Source: Pseudolysinimonas sp051954455 (lineage in GTDB: Bacteria > Actinomycetota > Actinomycetes > Actinomycetales > Microbacteriaceae). From it: 64,000 bases of DNA. The stretch covers positions 1-64,000 of the forward strand of contig NZ_JBQCHS010000023.1 in assembly GCF_051954455.1 (NCBI RefSeq). The letters are read 5' to 3'. A program made the position numbers and the translations under genes. The notes beneath the pieces were generated by a model. The model saw only the letters and a list, made by a program, of their open reading frames with translations, had not been told where the DNA came from and ran no database searches. Positions 17,381 to 25,862 of this stretch are shown in pieces; the first letter of the stretch is position 1, and every line of letters starts with the position of its first letter.

Positions 17381-18704
17381 CGGCGTCGCGCCCGTAGCGC
17401 GTGGCGTAGACGTAGCCGCCGGCCAATCCCGCGGTGAGGAACAGCATCCCCGCGGCCTTGGGGAATGACAGGGCGTCGAAGAACGCGCTCTCGGCGGCCC
17501 CGACCAGCAGCGCCGCAGCGATCGCCGGGCCGAGTTTGCGCATCGCGATCGGGACCACGGGCGCGCGGCGTGCCGCGGTGACGGCCAGGATCGCCGGGAC
17601 CAGCAGCACGGCCAGGAAGGCGGCGGTGCCGACGATCCCGATCTCGAGGAGCAGACCGAGGTACTGGTTGTCGAAGATCCGGTACATGGGCAGGAAGGTC
17701 CCGAAGCCGCGGCCCACGATCGGGCTGATGGCGAACTCGCGGAAGAACACGCCGAAGCTGTTGGAGCGCGAGAGGGCGCTGCTGTCGGAGCTGGCGTCGA
17801 CGAACAACCGGATGACGCCCTGGATGAGGCCAGGAAGGGCGACCGCCAGCGCAGCCACCCCCGCGACCGCGAGACCGAGCGCGCGCCACCGGACCTTCGC
17901 GGACCATCCCGGGATGAGCGGGAGCAGCCCGAGGACGAGGCCGATGACCGCCGACCGCGAGCCCGAGCTCGCCAGTGCCGCGCCGAGGAGCGCGACCCAC
18001 AGCCACGGCAGGATCCGTCGACCGCCGCGGTCGAAGATCGCCATCGTGACCGCCAGGGGCAGCAGCATCGCGAGCAGCGTCGTGTATTCGAGCGGATGCG
18101 TCGCGGTGGAGGCGCTCCGCACGAAGTCACCCCGGGTGACCAGGCCCTGGTAGTCGGTGGTCGCCGTCAGGCCCGGGATCGGGATCCGGGAGACGATCGG
18201 TGTGCGCGTCGCGAACTCGATCAGACCGATGGCGGCCACCACGCCGCCCGTCGCGACGAGGCGGCGCAGCAGCACGAGAAGACGGTCGAGGTCCGGGATC
18301 CCCTCGCTCGCCACGAGCAGGATGCCCGAGTAGGAGATGAGTCGCAGCACGCCGTTGTCGGCGGGCCCGATCTCCACGGTCGCGATCGCGCGGGTCATCG
18401 CCACGAAATAGCTGATGGCGACCGTGCAGAACAGGACGAACGCCAGCGCGCGAAGGGGGCGATCGATCTCCATCGCGTCCGACCGGACGCGTCGGATGCG
18501 GTGCCAGACCCACCAGAGCGCGGCGGCGAGTCCCCAGAGGACCGCCGGCGATCCGGAGGCTCCGATCCCCGGCAGATACCGATCGGAGGGCACGAGGAGC
18601 AGGAGCAGGACGTACACCGTCAAGAGGGTGACGGCGTCGAGCGCGACCGGTCGTCGCTCCGAGCGCGGGCGCCGGGAGGTCGACCGGGGCGCCGCGATCG
18701 TCAT
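17325..18704 (-). CDS. O-antigen ligase/polymerase-type membrane protein (Wzy/WaaL-like)
   Basis: 459 residues with about ten or more membrane segments (for example VTLLTVYVLLLLLV and LWVALLGAALASSGSRSAVIGLVLGLLPL). A periplasmic loop precedes SPIVGRGFGTFLPMYRIFDNQYLGLLLEIG, which matches the Wzy_C/O-antigen ligase pattern (arginine and histidine/asparagine-rich loop before a NxYL segment). It would polymerise the repeat units or ligate the polymer to a carrier. The start overlaps the stop of the chain-length-type gene (ATGA), so the two are co-translated. Its tail overlaps the convergent glycosyltransferase gene. Confidence 0.82.
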   Translation of the reverse strand: MTIAAPRSTSRRPRSERRPVALDAVTLLTVYVLLLLLVPSDRYLPGIGASGSPAVLWGLAAALWWVWHRIRRVRSDAMEIDRPLRALAFVLFCTVAISYFVAMTRAIATVEIGPADNGVLRLISYSGILLVASEGIPDLDRLLVLLRRLVATGGVVAAIGLIEFATRTPIVSRIPIPGLTATTDYQGLVTRGDFVRSASTATHPLEYTTLLAMLLPLAVTMAIFDRGGRRILPWLWVALLGAALASSGSRSAVIGLVLGLLPLIPGWSAKVRWRALGLAVAGVAALAVALPGLIQGVIRLFVDASSDSSALSRSNSFGVFFREFAISPIVGRGFGTFLPMYRIFDNQYLGLLLEIGIVGTAAFLAVLLVPAILAVTAARRAPVVPIAMRKLGPAIAAALLVGAAESAFFDALSFPKAAGMLFLTAGLAGGYVYATRYGRDAVTLEPIPLVWAASSPPRR

Positions 18705-19585
18705 CGGCCGCGTGAGCGGCCGGGAGAGCGCCGAGCCGGTAGACGGGGGCCGGAGGATCCGGAGGACCGCGCGGGCGTCACGGCCTCACTCTCCGTGGTG
18801 TCGGCCTCGGCCTCCGCGGTCTCGGGCGCCGTCGGATCGTCGTCCGCCGGCTCCGGGTCGTCCTGGCGTGCCATCGCCTGCGGATCGTCGGCCCAGGCGG
18901 CGGACGCGGCCGACTCCGGTTCCCCGGCGGCCACGATGACGGGAGGGGGCGGCGCGTCCTCGTCGGACGGTTCACCCGTGAAGCGGCGGCGTCGCGCCGC
19001 CAGTGCTCGATCCACCACTCCCGCGACGAGCACCGTCAGAACCACGCCGGCCGCGATGACGATCAGGGTGATCTGGGTGCGGCTCTTGGTGCTCACGGTC
19101 GGCGAGTCGTCGACGGCGACATCGGTGATCCGGATCCGCGAGGACTCGGGGACGTCCAGCTGCGCCTGCAACCCGTTCAACGTGTCGGCCGCCGCGGCGC
19201 GCAGATCGGTGAGGGTCCGCAGGGCGCCGCTCGCCCGCGGTGCCTCCGTCGACAGCAGGAGGATGGGACCGCTCGTGGTCGTGTCCGGCCCCGCCACGTA
19301 GGTGACCCCCGGGTGCTCCGCGGCGATGGCGCTGCGCTCGCTCTCCGAGCTCATCCGCTGACCGAGGATCTCGAGCGCCTGTGCCAGCCCGTCGAGCTGC
19401 AGGTAGGGGTTGCCCGTCTTGTCGACGGACGCCGACGGGGGCAGGAGCACCATGCTGGCCTGCGCGGTGTAGGTCACGGGCGTCGACGCGAAGGCCGCGA
19501 TCGCCGACGGGATCGTCAGCAGCACGCCGATCAAGAGGATGTACCAGCGCCGGGCCAGGCCGCGGGCGAGGTCGCGCAAGTACAT
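18701..19585 (-). CDS. Chain-length-determinant (Wzz)-like membrane protein with long charged tail
   Basis: 294 residues from ATG 19585, chosen because GGAG precedes it at proper spacing; a TTG six codons upstream is less likely. Membrane segments are at about 14-34 and 171-191, flanking an extracytoplasmic domain, as in Wzz/PCP proteins. There is no tyrosine-kinase domain. The cytoplasmic tail (205-294) is Asp/Glu/Pro/Ala-rich, then ends in an Arg/Ser/Pro-rich basic patch; this is unusual for the family. It probably controls polymer length together with the downstream polymerase gene, which it overlaps. Confidence 0.72.
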   Translation of the reverse strand: MYLRDLARGLARRWYILLIGVLLTIPSAIAAFASTPVTYTAQASMVLLPPSASVDKTGNPYLQLDGLAQALEILGQRMSSESERSAIAAEHPGVTYVAGPDTTTSGPILLLSTEAPRASGALRTLTDLRAAAADTLNGLQAQLDVPESSRIRITDVAVDDSPTVSTKSRTQITLIVIAAGVVLTVLVAGVVDRALAARRRRFTGEPSDEDAPPPPVIVAAGEPESAASAAWADDPQAMARQDDPEPADDDPTAPETAEAEADTTESEAVTPARSSGSSGPRLPARRSPGRSRGR

Positions 19586-19613
19586 GTCTGCTCCGTCGGG
19601 CAAATGAGGGGTC

Positions 19614-19619
19614 AGGTTA
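19614..19619 (-). promoter_or_regulatory. -10 box of the chain-length/polymerase operon
   Basis: On the minus strand GATAACCTGAC matches, base for base over 11 nt, the -10 region of the main glycopolymer promoter at 1198-1208. TAACCT is the box. No clear -35 hexamer is seen at 17-18 nt. Confidence 0.4.
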
Positions 19620-19652
19620 TCATCGCTCGTCGACGACCCTGCTGTGAACGCC

Positions 19653-21542
19653 TCAGTTGTGGGGGGTCACCTTGTAGACGTGGTAGGTCGACTCCGTCGG
19701 GAAGGAGTCGGTGAAGGTCCCCGCTGCGCTGACCGCGACGCTCCGGCCCTCCGACAGCACCTCGACCGTGCTCCTCTTCAACTGCGGGGGCAGCGCGAAG
19801 GTGCGGGAGCCCGTGGATCCGTCGGTCATGGCGAAGACGTAGGCCGAGCCGCCGTAGGTCTTGAGCATCGTCTGCAGCCCCGGGCCGAACGTCCAGTCGT
19901 ATGACTGGGTGTTCAGCACGGGGGCGAGCGCACGGATCTGCGCATCGACCTGGGTCATCGCGGCCACCTGAGCGGCGCCGCAGAAGCCCGGACCGCTGTT
20001 CTGGGCATCGCGCAGGACCGCCGCGCTCTGGCAGGGGCCCGAGAGGCTCTGGTTGAAGTAGACGACGCCGCGGGCCTCGGCGATGAGCGAGGACATCACC
20101 GCGCCCTTCAGCTGATCGGGTGTGATGTACGCCTGGAAGGACCGGGCGTCGCTGCCGTTCAGGTCCTCCACGAACTGCCAGACCGGCTGAAGACGCCCGT
20201 CCGCGGCGTCCTGGATGCGGAGAGCGCGCACCGCGTTGCCGTAGCTGGACGACGACCGGCACTGGTTCTTCTGGATCGAGACGAGGTACGGGTCGCGATA
20301 CGGGGTGTAGCCGCAGTAGGCGTTGGTGTAGAAGTACTGATCCAGCGAGACCACGTCGGTGAAGTCGTTCACGTACTTCTGCGACTGGCTGAGCGGGAAG
20401 TCGCCGCTGATGACCATCTGGGTGAAGTTGGCGTAGTTGAAACGCCCGTTGCCTTTGACGCGGTCGAGGTCCGACCGCAGGGACGCGAGGCCATCGTCGC
20501 TGAGGTCGAAGCGGCCGTCGACCTCGTCGTCGAGGAAGTTCCCGACCCAGTTGCGCGTCGTGTTCGTGTACGTGCTGTTCAGCGGCCCGCCGGCCCAGTA
20601 GACGCCGTTGCGGTCGAAGATCGACGAGGGGGTGCCCTCCCACAGACCGATGTAGGTGTTGATCCCCGCCTGCTTGTCCCAGGCGACCTGCGCATCGGTG
20701 TCGATCTGGTTGTACCAGATGCCGATCGGGAAGAAGGAGGGATCCGTCCAGCCCGCAGCGGCGGCAGCGGGGAACTTGGACCAGTAGGCCGGACCGCCCT
20801 CCCACGGGATCCGCCCGAGGTTCAGGGCGAGCGCGCCGCCGGGAGCCGCGACCGGGCCGTCCGGCGCGGTGACCGGGGGAGCGGAGGCGGTGGGGGTGGC
20901 CGACGGCGTCGGCGTCGGGCTCCCGGGCGACGCCGACGGATCCGTCGGCCGGGTCGCGCGGTAGACGACGTCCACGAGGTAGTTCGAGTTCCGATACGAG
21001 CGCTGGGGGTAGGCGCCGACGACGTAGGAGTAGACGCCGGCGCCGCGCGGATAGGTGACCGTGCCGTCGGAGATCGGGTTCCGGAAGCCCTCGGCATCCG
21101 ACGAATAGCGTCCCTTCGGGGCACTGTAGGACAGCACGTAGGTTCTGCCCGCCTCCACCCTGATCGGCCGGGAGAACGAGGCGGACTGCCATCCGGACCT
21201 CGATTCGTGAGTGAAGGTCGTCGTGGCGATGCGGATCCCGCCCGGGCTCCAGAGGGAGCCGACGTGCGTGCCCGTGTTCCGGGGGCCCTTGTAGAAGCGG
21301 ACTCCCGTGACGGTGACCTCCTTCTTCGTCGAGAAGCGCACCCCGAGCTCCACCGGGCGCCGATCGGGGTCGGTCAGGGTGGTGGGTCGGATCGAATCCG
21401 TGAAGACGGACCGCGTCGCGCCTGCCGCCTGCCCCGTCGGGACGAGGGCGATCCACGCGAAGGCGGCGACCGCGACGACCGCCGCGATGATCACGGAGAG
21501 GCGGATGCGGCTCAACCCGGAGGCGATCCTGGTGCGGCTCAT
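19653..21542 (-). CDS. Secreted DUF4082 module joined to a glycoside-hydrolase-like domain
   Basis: 629 residues. An N-terminal signal or anchor helix spans about 14-36. One DUF4082 module follows (about 45-195; VRFYKGPRNTGTHVGSLW, then SGWQSASFS). A Pro/Ser/Thr linker spans about 198-230. The remaining ~390 residues look like a (beta/alpha)8 catalytic domain with a C-terminal beta domain: FPIGIWYNQIDTD, NTYIGLWEG, FLDDEVDGRFDLSDDG, DVVSLDQYFY, GVVYFNQS. Acidic residues in FLDDEVDG and SLDQY are candidate catalytic or substrate residues. I cannot place it in a named GH family. The start has GGAG 8 nt upstream. It may trim or release the locus polymer. Confidence 0.72.
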   Translation of the reverse strand: MSRTRIASGLSRIRLSVIIAAVVAVAAFAWIALVPTGQAAGATRSVFTDSIRPTTLTDPDRRPVELGVRFSTKKEVTVTGVRFYKGPRNTGTHVGSLWSPGGIRIATTTFTHESRSGWQSASFSRPIRVEAGRTYVLSYSAPKGRYSSDAEGFRNPISDGTVTYPRGAGVYSYVVGAYPQRSYRNSNYLVDVVYRATRPTDPSASPGSPTPTPSATPTASAPPVTAPDGPVAAPGGALALNLGRIPWEGGPAYWSKFPAAAAAGWTDPSFFPIGIWYNQIDTDAQVAWDKQAGINTYIGLWEGTPSSIFDRNGVYWAGGPLNSTYTNTTRNWVGNFLDDEVDGRFDLSDDGLASLRSDLDRVKGNGRFNYANFTQMVISGDFPLSQSQKYVNDFTDVVSLDQYFYTNAYCGYTPYRDPYLVSIQKNQCRSSSSYGNAVRALRIQDAADGRLQPVWQFVEDLNGSDARSFQAYITPDQLKGAVMSSLIAEARGVVYFNQSLSGPCQSAAVLRDAQNSGPGFCGAAQVAAMTQVDAQIRALAPVLNTQSYDWTFGPGLQTMLKTYGGSAYVFAMTDGSTGSRTFALPPQLKRSTVEVLSEGRSVAVSAAGTFTDSFPTESTYHVYKVTPHN

Positions 21543-21658
21543 GGCGCTACTCCCAGCGTCTGGTCGCCCGCATGGGCGATAATGCCCCCCGCGGGCAGGG
21601 TAGCAGGACGCGGTGTCGAGTCCAAGGAGTCCTTCCGCTCGACGACGGGGAGGACCGG

Positions 21659-22366
21659 ATGCGCGCCAGACCCCTGATCCGTCTCATTCGACCGTTCTGG
21701 CCCGTCCTCCTCGTCGCGATCCTGGTCCTCGCCGGGGGCCTCTTCATGGTGCGCGCGGACACGGGACTGTGGGCCGGCCGGGTCGTGCTCACGGCCGTCG
21801 CGCCCTCCGGCGGCGGCACCGGACGAGGACTGACGGCCGGCGGTCCCACCCTCGTGGATTTCGCGGCACTCGTGGAGCGCCAGTACGTCGGTGCGTCCCA
21901 GCCCGATCGGTTCGCCTCCGATACGGCCACCCTCGTCGGGAGCGGCGTCACCGAGGGATCCCGAGTCTTCCTGGCCAACGCCGGCGGCCAGTGGGCGGAC
22001 AACTTCAACAGCCCCGCCATCATCGTCGAGTCCGTCAGCCACGATCGGCGGCGTGCGCTCCGACTCCTGGGGGACGCGATCTCGGGGCTCGACGATCGGG
22101 CCGCGTCGCTGCAGGAGAAGGCGGGCGTCGATCCCGACAACCAGATCACCTTCCTTGCCTCCCCGGCTCGCCCCGAGGTCGACCTCGAACACGGCAGCAA
22201 GGCGCGGGCGGTCGCCGCTTCCGCGGCGCTCGCGGTGCTCGCGGCGATCGCGACGGGATGGATCATCCGCCGTCTCCGCCGCCGTCAGCGGCTCGAGTCG
22301 TCGCGCTCCCAGGTCGCGGCGGGGTCGGGGCGCCCCGACCGTGCTCGAAGCGTCACCACGACGTAG
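21659..22366 (+). CDS. Second Wzz-like membrane protein
   Basis: 235 residues. ATG 21659 follows GGGGAGG at ideal spacing. Membrane segments are at about 14-32 and 183-203, with the domain between outside the cell, and the tail after TM2 is strongly basic. The layout matches polysaccharide co-polymerase proteins without a kinase, but the sequence is too divergent for a firm family call. It is divergent from the DUF4082-hydrolase gene and its last 82 bases overlap the convergent glycosyltransferase fusion. Confidence 0.55.
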   Translation: MRARPLIRLIRPFWPVLLVAILVLAGGLFMVRADTGLWAGRVVLTAVAPSGGGTGRGLTAGGPTLVDFAALVERQYVGASQPDRFASDTATLVGSGVTEGSRVFLANAGGQWADNFNSPAIIVESVSHDRRRALRLLGDAISGLDDRAASLQEKAGVDPDNQITFLASPARPEVDLEHGSKARAVAASAALAVLAAIATGWIIRRLRRRQRLESSRSQVAAGSGRPDRARSVTTT

Positions 22367-24852
22367 ACCACCGCGTCCCAGGCGGAACGGGGGCCTCGGA
22401 TGCTCGCGAGCAGATCCCGCCCCGTCGAGGCGCCCGTGTCGACGCCCTGCTGATCGGCTCCGCGTCGAGCCCGGCGAAGGACGGCGAGGAGCGCCGCAGG
22501 GGTCCGGGGGGTGCGCACGACCACCGGCTCTCCGCCGATGATCCGCTTCTCGTCGGGCGCGAAGAGGCGATCGACGTGCAGGTCGTCGCCCACGGCATCC
22601 GGAAAGCTCCCCAGGCGCTCATGACCGACCCGGCTCAGGGCGTAGATCCCGGCTCCCCACAGCGCTCGATTGAGCGACGGTACGCGGGATCTCGCCCGGT
22701 AGTAGGCCCGGACGATCGCCGAGGCCCCGGTGGTGTCGTAGCGGAACGGCGGGCGTCCCGCGGGCTGTCCGTCGTCGAGCGCGCCGATGAGCGGCAGCAG
22801 GGTGTCCGGTCGCGTCTCGATGTCGGCATCGAGGTAGATCCGCGGCCAGGCGGTCGCGACCGCGTCGGCCGCGTTGAGAGCGGCCGCCTTGGATGACTCC
22901 GGGATCTCGAGGACGCGGACGCCGGTGTGGCGTCGTGCCCGCTCGGCGGTGTCGTCCCGGCAGCCGTTGCAGCTCACGATCACCTCCAGCAGGCCGTCGG
23001 CCGCCCACGGCGCGAACGGCGCGAGAGTGCGATCGATGACGGTCGCCTCGTCGTGAGCTGGGATGACGATGCTCGCGATCGGCGATCCGGTGCGCTCCGG
23101 TCGATCGCGGGTGGCAGCGGGCAGCGACGGCCACCGGCGCCGTCGCAGCATCGCGCGACGGGCCGCGGCGCGATAGCCGAGAGGCAGTCGCAGCAGTTCG
23201 TGGACGATCGACGCGCCGCGGAACGCGGCGGCGTAGGCCGGCGCGTGGTGCTTCTCGACGTACCGGACCTTGTTGACGGCGAGAAGGGCCGTGAGATCGG
23301 GGGAGGAGCCGGAGCCGCCCTGCTCATGACGCACGACCGCGCGGGGCTCGAACCACACGGAACCGCCCCGCTCGCGGACGCGGCGGAAGAAATCCGTCTC
23401 CTCCGAGTACAGGAAGAACCGCTCGTCCCACTCCCCGACGAGTCGCGCGACCCCGGTGCGGACGAGCAGCGCCGCACCGGTCGCCCACTCGACCTGGTGC
23501 GGGTAGCGGTAGCTCCACCGGTCGCCGTCGATCTCCGTCCAGGCGCCCGCGCGCCCCGGGAGGCGGCCGCCGAGTACGGCGTCCCCGATCGCTCGCGTGA
23601 TGCTCGGCTCGCGTCGCAGCGATACCGACACCCTCCCCTCGGGATCGGTCATGAGCGGGACGACGACGGCGGCGGCCGATTGCCGCATGCGCTCCAGCAT
23701 GATCCGGATCGCGCCTGGGACGACCGTCAGGTCGGGGTTCAGGACGAGCACGGCCTCGGCCTCGCCCACGTGGCGCATGGCGACGTTGATGCCACCCGCG
23801 TACCCCACGTTGCCGCCCGCGGGCACGGCGATGACATCCTCGTGGGCTCGCACTCGATCGAGCGTTCCGTCGGTCGACGAGTTGTCCACGACGACGACGC
23901 GGAGCCGGAGGTCGACGGCCTCCCGCCGGAGGGTCGCCACCAGCGGATCGACGTCGTCGGCGTTGCGATAGGTGACGACGACGACCGCCACATCGGCGGC
24001 CTCCTCGGCTGGGCGGAAGCGCGGCGGCGTCGACCCGGGATGTGCCGCCGTGAGCTCCAGCAGCGGAACGAGGCTGCTGTGGCGCCGGAGCGCCCGCAGC
24101 GCCGGCAGCCCGTTCACGAGATACCGGCGAGCGAGTCGGCGCGGCTCCAGCATCAACCGCCACGCCCACTCCATCCCCGCCCGCGAGACGATCGCGGGGG
24201 CGCGCGTGACCGTGCCCGCGAGGAAGTCCACGACCGCGCCGAACGCCAGGAGCACGCGGGCGCCCGAGGCGGGGCCCCACGCGTCGATCCAGATCTCCTG
24301 GCGCGGCTTGCCCAGGGCGATGAGGAGCAGGTCGACGCGCGCATCGGCGATCTCGGCCGCGAGCCGGCGGGCGGCGATCGGGTCGGAGAGGTCCTCGCGG
24401 TCCGGCGCCCAGGTGCCGGCGACGATGAGCGCCGGATGCCGCTCCACGACGCGCCGCCGCAGTTCGGCGTGCGCCTCGACGCTTCCGCCCACCACACCGA
24501 AGCGGACGCCGTCCGCCTCGGCACGGGCGAGGAGCGGCTCGATGAGATCGCTGCCGGCGAGGCGCGGCCACGGCCGGCCCGTGAGGCGTCCGGCCCGGGC
24601 GGCGACGGGGGCTCCGTCGATGAGGGCGAGCCAGTCGACCGAGCGCCCGTCGAGCGCCGCCGCGAACTCGTCGTCGTGGGCGAGGTGATGGAGATGGTCG
24701 AGGTTGACGGACACCACCCCGAGCGGGCGACCGTCCGGCTCGCGGAGGCGGCGGGCGATCAGCTCCACCGCCCCCGGCGCGTCGATCAGATCCACCTCGG
24801 CGCCCCCGAGCACCACCCGTCGGGGAGGATCGCCCTTCGTGTCCCCGCTCAT
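22285..24852 (-). CDS. Three-domain glycosyltransferase fusion: WecG/TagA/CpsF + GT2 + GT2
   Basis: 855 residues. Residues about 12-255 are a WecG/TagA/CpsF (GT26) domain, with the core LLIALGKPRQEIWI near 175-188. Residues about 285-530 form a rhamnosyltransferase-like GT2: VVVTYRNADDVDPLV, NVGYAGGINVAM, VLNPDLTVVPG, and the SEETDFFRR acceptor-site motif. Residues about 592-800 form another GT2: IVIPAHDEATVIDRTL, VSCNGCRDDT, IYLDADIETRPDTL with a DxD. Three consecutive sugar additions could be made by one chain. The start overlaps the stop of the beta-propeller gene (ATGA). No frameshift is needed to read all three domains. Confidence 0.85.
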   Translation of the reverse strand: MSGDTKGDPPRRVVLGGAEVDLIDAPGAVELIARRLREPDGRPLGVVSVNLDHLHHLAHDDEFAAALDGRSVDWLALIDGAPVAARAGRLTGRPWPRLAGSDLIEPLLARAEADGVRFGVVGGSVEAHAELRRRVVERHPALIVAGTWAPDREDLSDPIAARRLAAEIADARVDLLLIALGKPRQEIWIDAWGPASGARVLLAFGAVVDFLAGTVTRAPAIVSRAGMEWAWRLMLEPRRLARRYLVNGLPALRALRRHSSLVPLLELTAAHPGSTPPRFRPAEEAADVAVVVVTYRNADDVDPLVATLRREAVDLRLRVVVVDNSSTDGTLDRVRAHEDVIAVPAGGNVGYAGGINVAMRHVGEAEAVLVLNPDLTVVPGAIRIMLERMRQSAAAVVVPLMTDPEGRVSVSLRREPSITRAIGDAVLGGRLPGRAGAWTEIDGDRWSYRYPHQVEWATGAALLVRTGVARLVGEWDERFFLYSEETDFFRRVRERGGSVWFEPRAVVRHEQGGSGSSPDLTALLAVNKVRYVEKHHAPAYAAAFRGASIVHELLRLPLGYRAAARRAMLRRRRWPSLPAATRDRPERTGSPIASIVIPAHDEATVIDRTLAPFAPWAADGLLEVIVSCNGCRDDTAERARRHTGVRVLEIPESSKAAALNAADAVATAWPRIYLDADIETRPDTLLPLIGALDDGQPAGRPPFRYDTTGASAIVRAYYRARSRVPSLNRALWGAGIYALSRVGHERLGSFPDAVGDDLHVDRLFAPDEKRIIGGEPVVVRTPRTPAALLAVLRRARRGADQQGVDTGASTGRDLLASIRGPRSAWDAVVYVVVTLRARSGRPDPAATWERDDSSR

Positions 24853-25862
24853 CGGACCACCGACGGCGACCATGCGTGCGGGATGTACACGGAGGCGGTC
24901 CCGGTGCCGTCGGCCGGCACCTTCCAGATGTCGTCGTCGCCCACGGCGCCCGTACGCGGCATCCCGTAGAGCAGGGTGCCGTCGTCGAGCCAGTCCACCT
25001 GATCGTCGACGCTGCGGTGCTCCGCGACCGGCGTCACGGTGCCGGATGCGAGGTCGTAGACGACGATCTGCCACACGGGGTCGGTGAAGCTGCCGGAGTT
25101 CTGCTTGAAGGCCACGCGGGTGCCGTCCGGCGACAGCGAGGGGCATTCGGCGGTCTGGTGGATCGACGTCATGGTCCGCGTGCGGAGGTCGCCGCGGACG
25201 AGCCAGGTGCTGCCCGATGTGGCGGCGGTGGCGTAGAAGGTGTTGTCGTCGGCCGCGAACGTCACGCCCCAGATGTTCCGGTCGGCGCTCGTGCTGCGCC
25301 TGCCGTCGATGATGAGCCGGAAGTCCTCCAGGTTGCCGTAGCTCTTCCCCGCGGCCGTCGCGATGACCGTCTGCGTCGAGAACCCCACGGTGGAGTACGC
25401 CTCGCCGGTCACGAACGCGGTCGAGGCGACGAGCTTCGAGTCCGCCGAGATGCGCGTCCGGCTGGGGACGCCCGGCAGCGACCAGGTCTGCTGCTGCACG
25501 AAGCGGGGGCTGTACTGGATCGCGCGCCAGGTGGTCGTGATCCCGGCGTCGGTGCGGAGGCACATGATGCGCGACGCCGTGGAGTAGACGCGGTCGCAGG
25601 CCTCGGAGGACAGGGACCGCGGGCCTGTCGGATCGGCGAGCGGCACGCTCGCGACCAGGCCGTACCCGGACCCCGACGCGGTGTTGCGGAACACGACGCG
25701 CGGGCCGGAGAACCCCGCCTCGGCGTGATCGGTCTGCACGGCACTCGGCGCGTCCGCGGCCTGCCGCGCCCGGAGGAACGCGCCGACGCCGAAGACGACC
25801 GCGACGACGAGGGCGACGACGCAGATCGCGGCCAGCAGGAGCCAGCGGGCACGGGCGCTCAT
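24849..25862 (-). CDS. Membrane-anchored TolB-like beta-propeller protein
   Basis: 337 residues. An N-terminal anchor helix spans about 7-29. The outside part carries PD40/TolB-type repeats such as RISADSKLVAST, ECPSLSPDGTRVAFKQ and DQVDWLDDGTLLYG, and ends with HAWSPSVV. No catalytic motif is seen; propellers of this sort usually bind proteins or sugars. It sits between the MFS gene and the glycosyltransferase fusion and overlaps both by 4 nt (ATGA), so all three should be made from one mRNA. The role in polymer assembly is unknown. Confidence 0.7.
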   Translation of the reverse strand: MSARARWLLLAAICVVALVVAVVFGVGAFLRARQAADAPSAVQTDHAEAGFSGPRVVFRNTASGSGYGLVASVPLADPTGPRSLSSEACDRVYSTASRIMCLRTDAGITTTWRAIQYSPRFVQQQTWSLPGVPSRTRISADSKLVASTAFVTGEAYSTVGFSTQTVIATAAGKSYGNLEDFRLIIDGRRSTSADRNIWGVTFAADDNTFYATAATSGSTWLVRGDLRTRTMTSIHQTAECPSLSPDGTRVAFKQNSGSFTDPVWQIVVYDLASGTVTPVAEHRSVDDQVDWLDDGTLLYGMPRTGAVGDDDIWKVPADGTGTASVYIPHAWSPSVVR

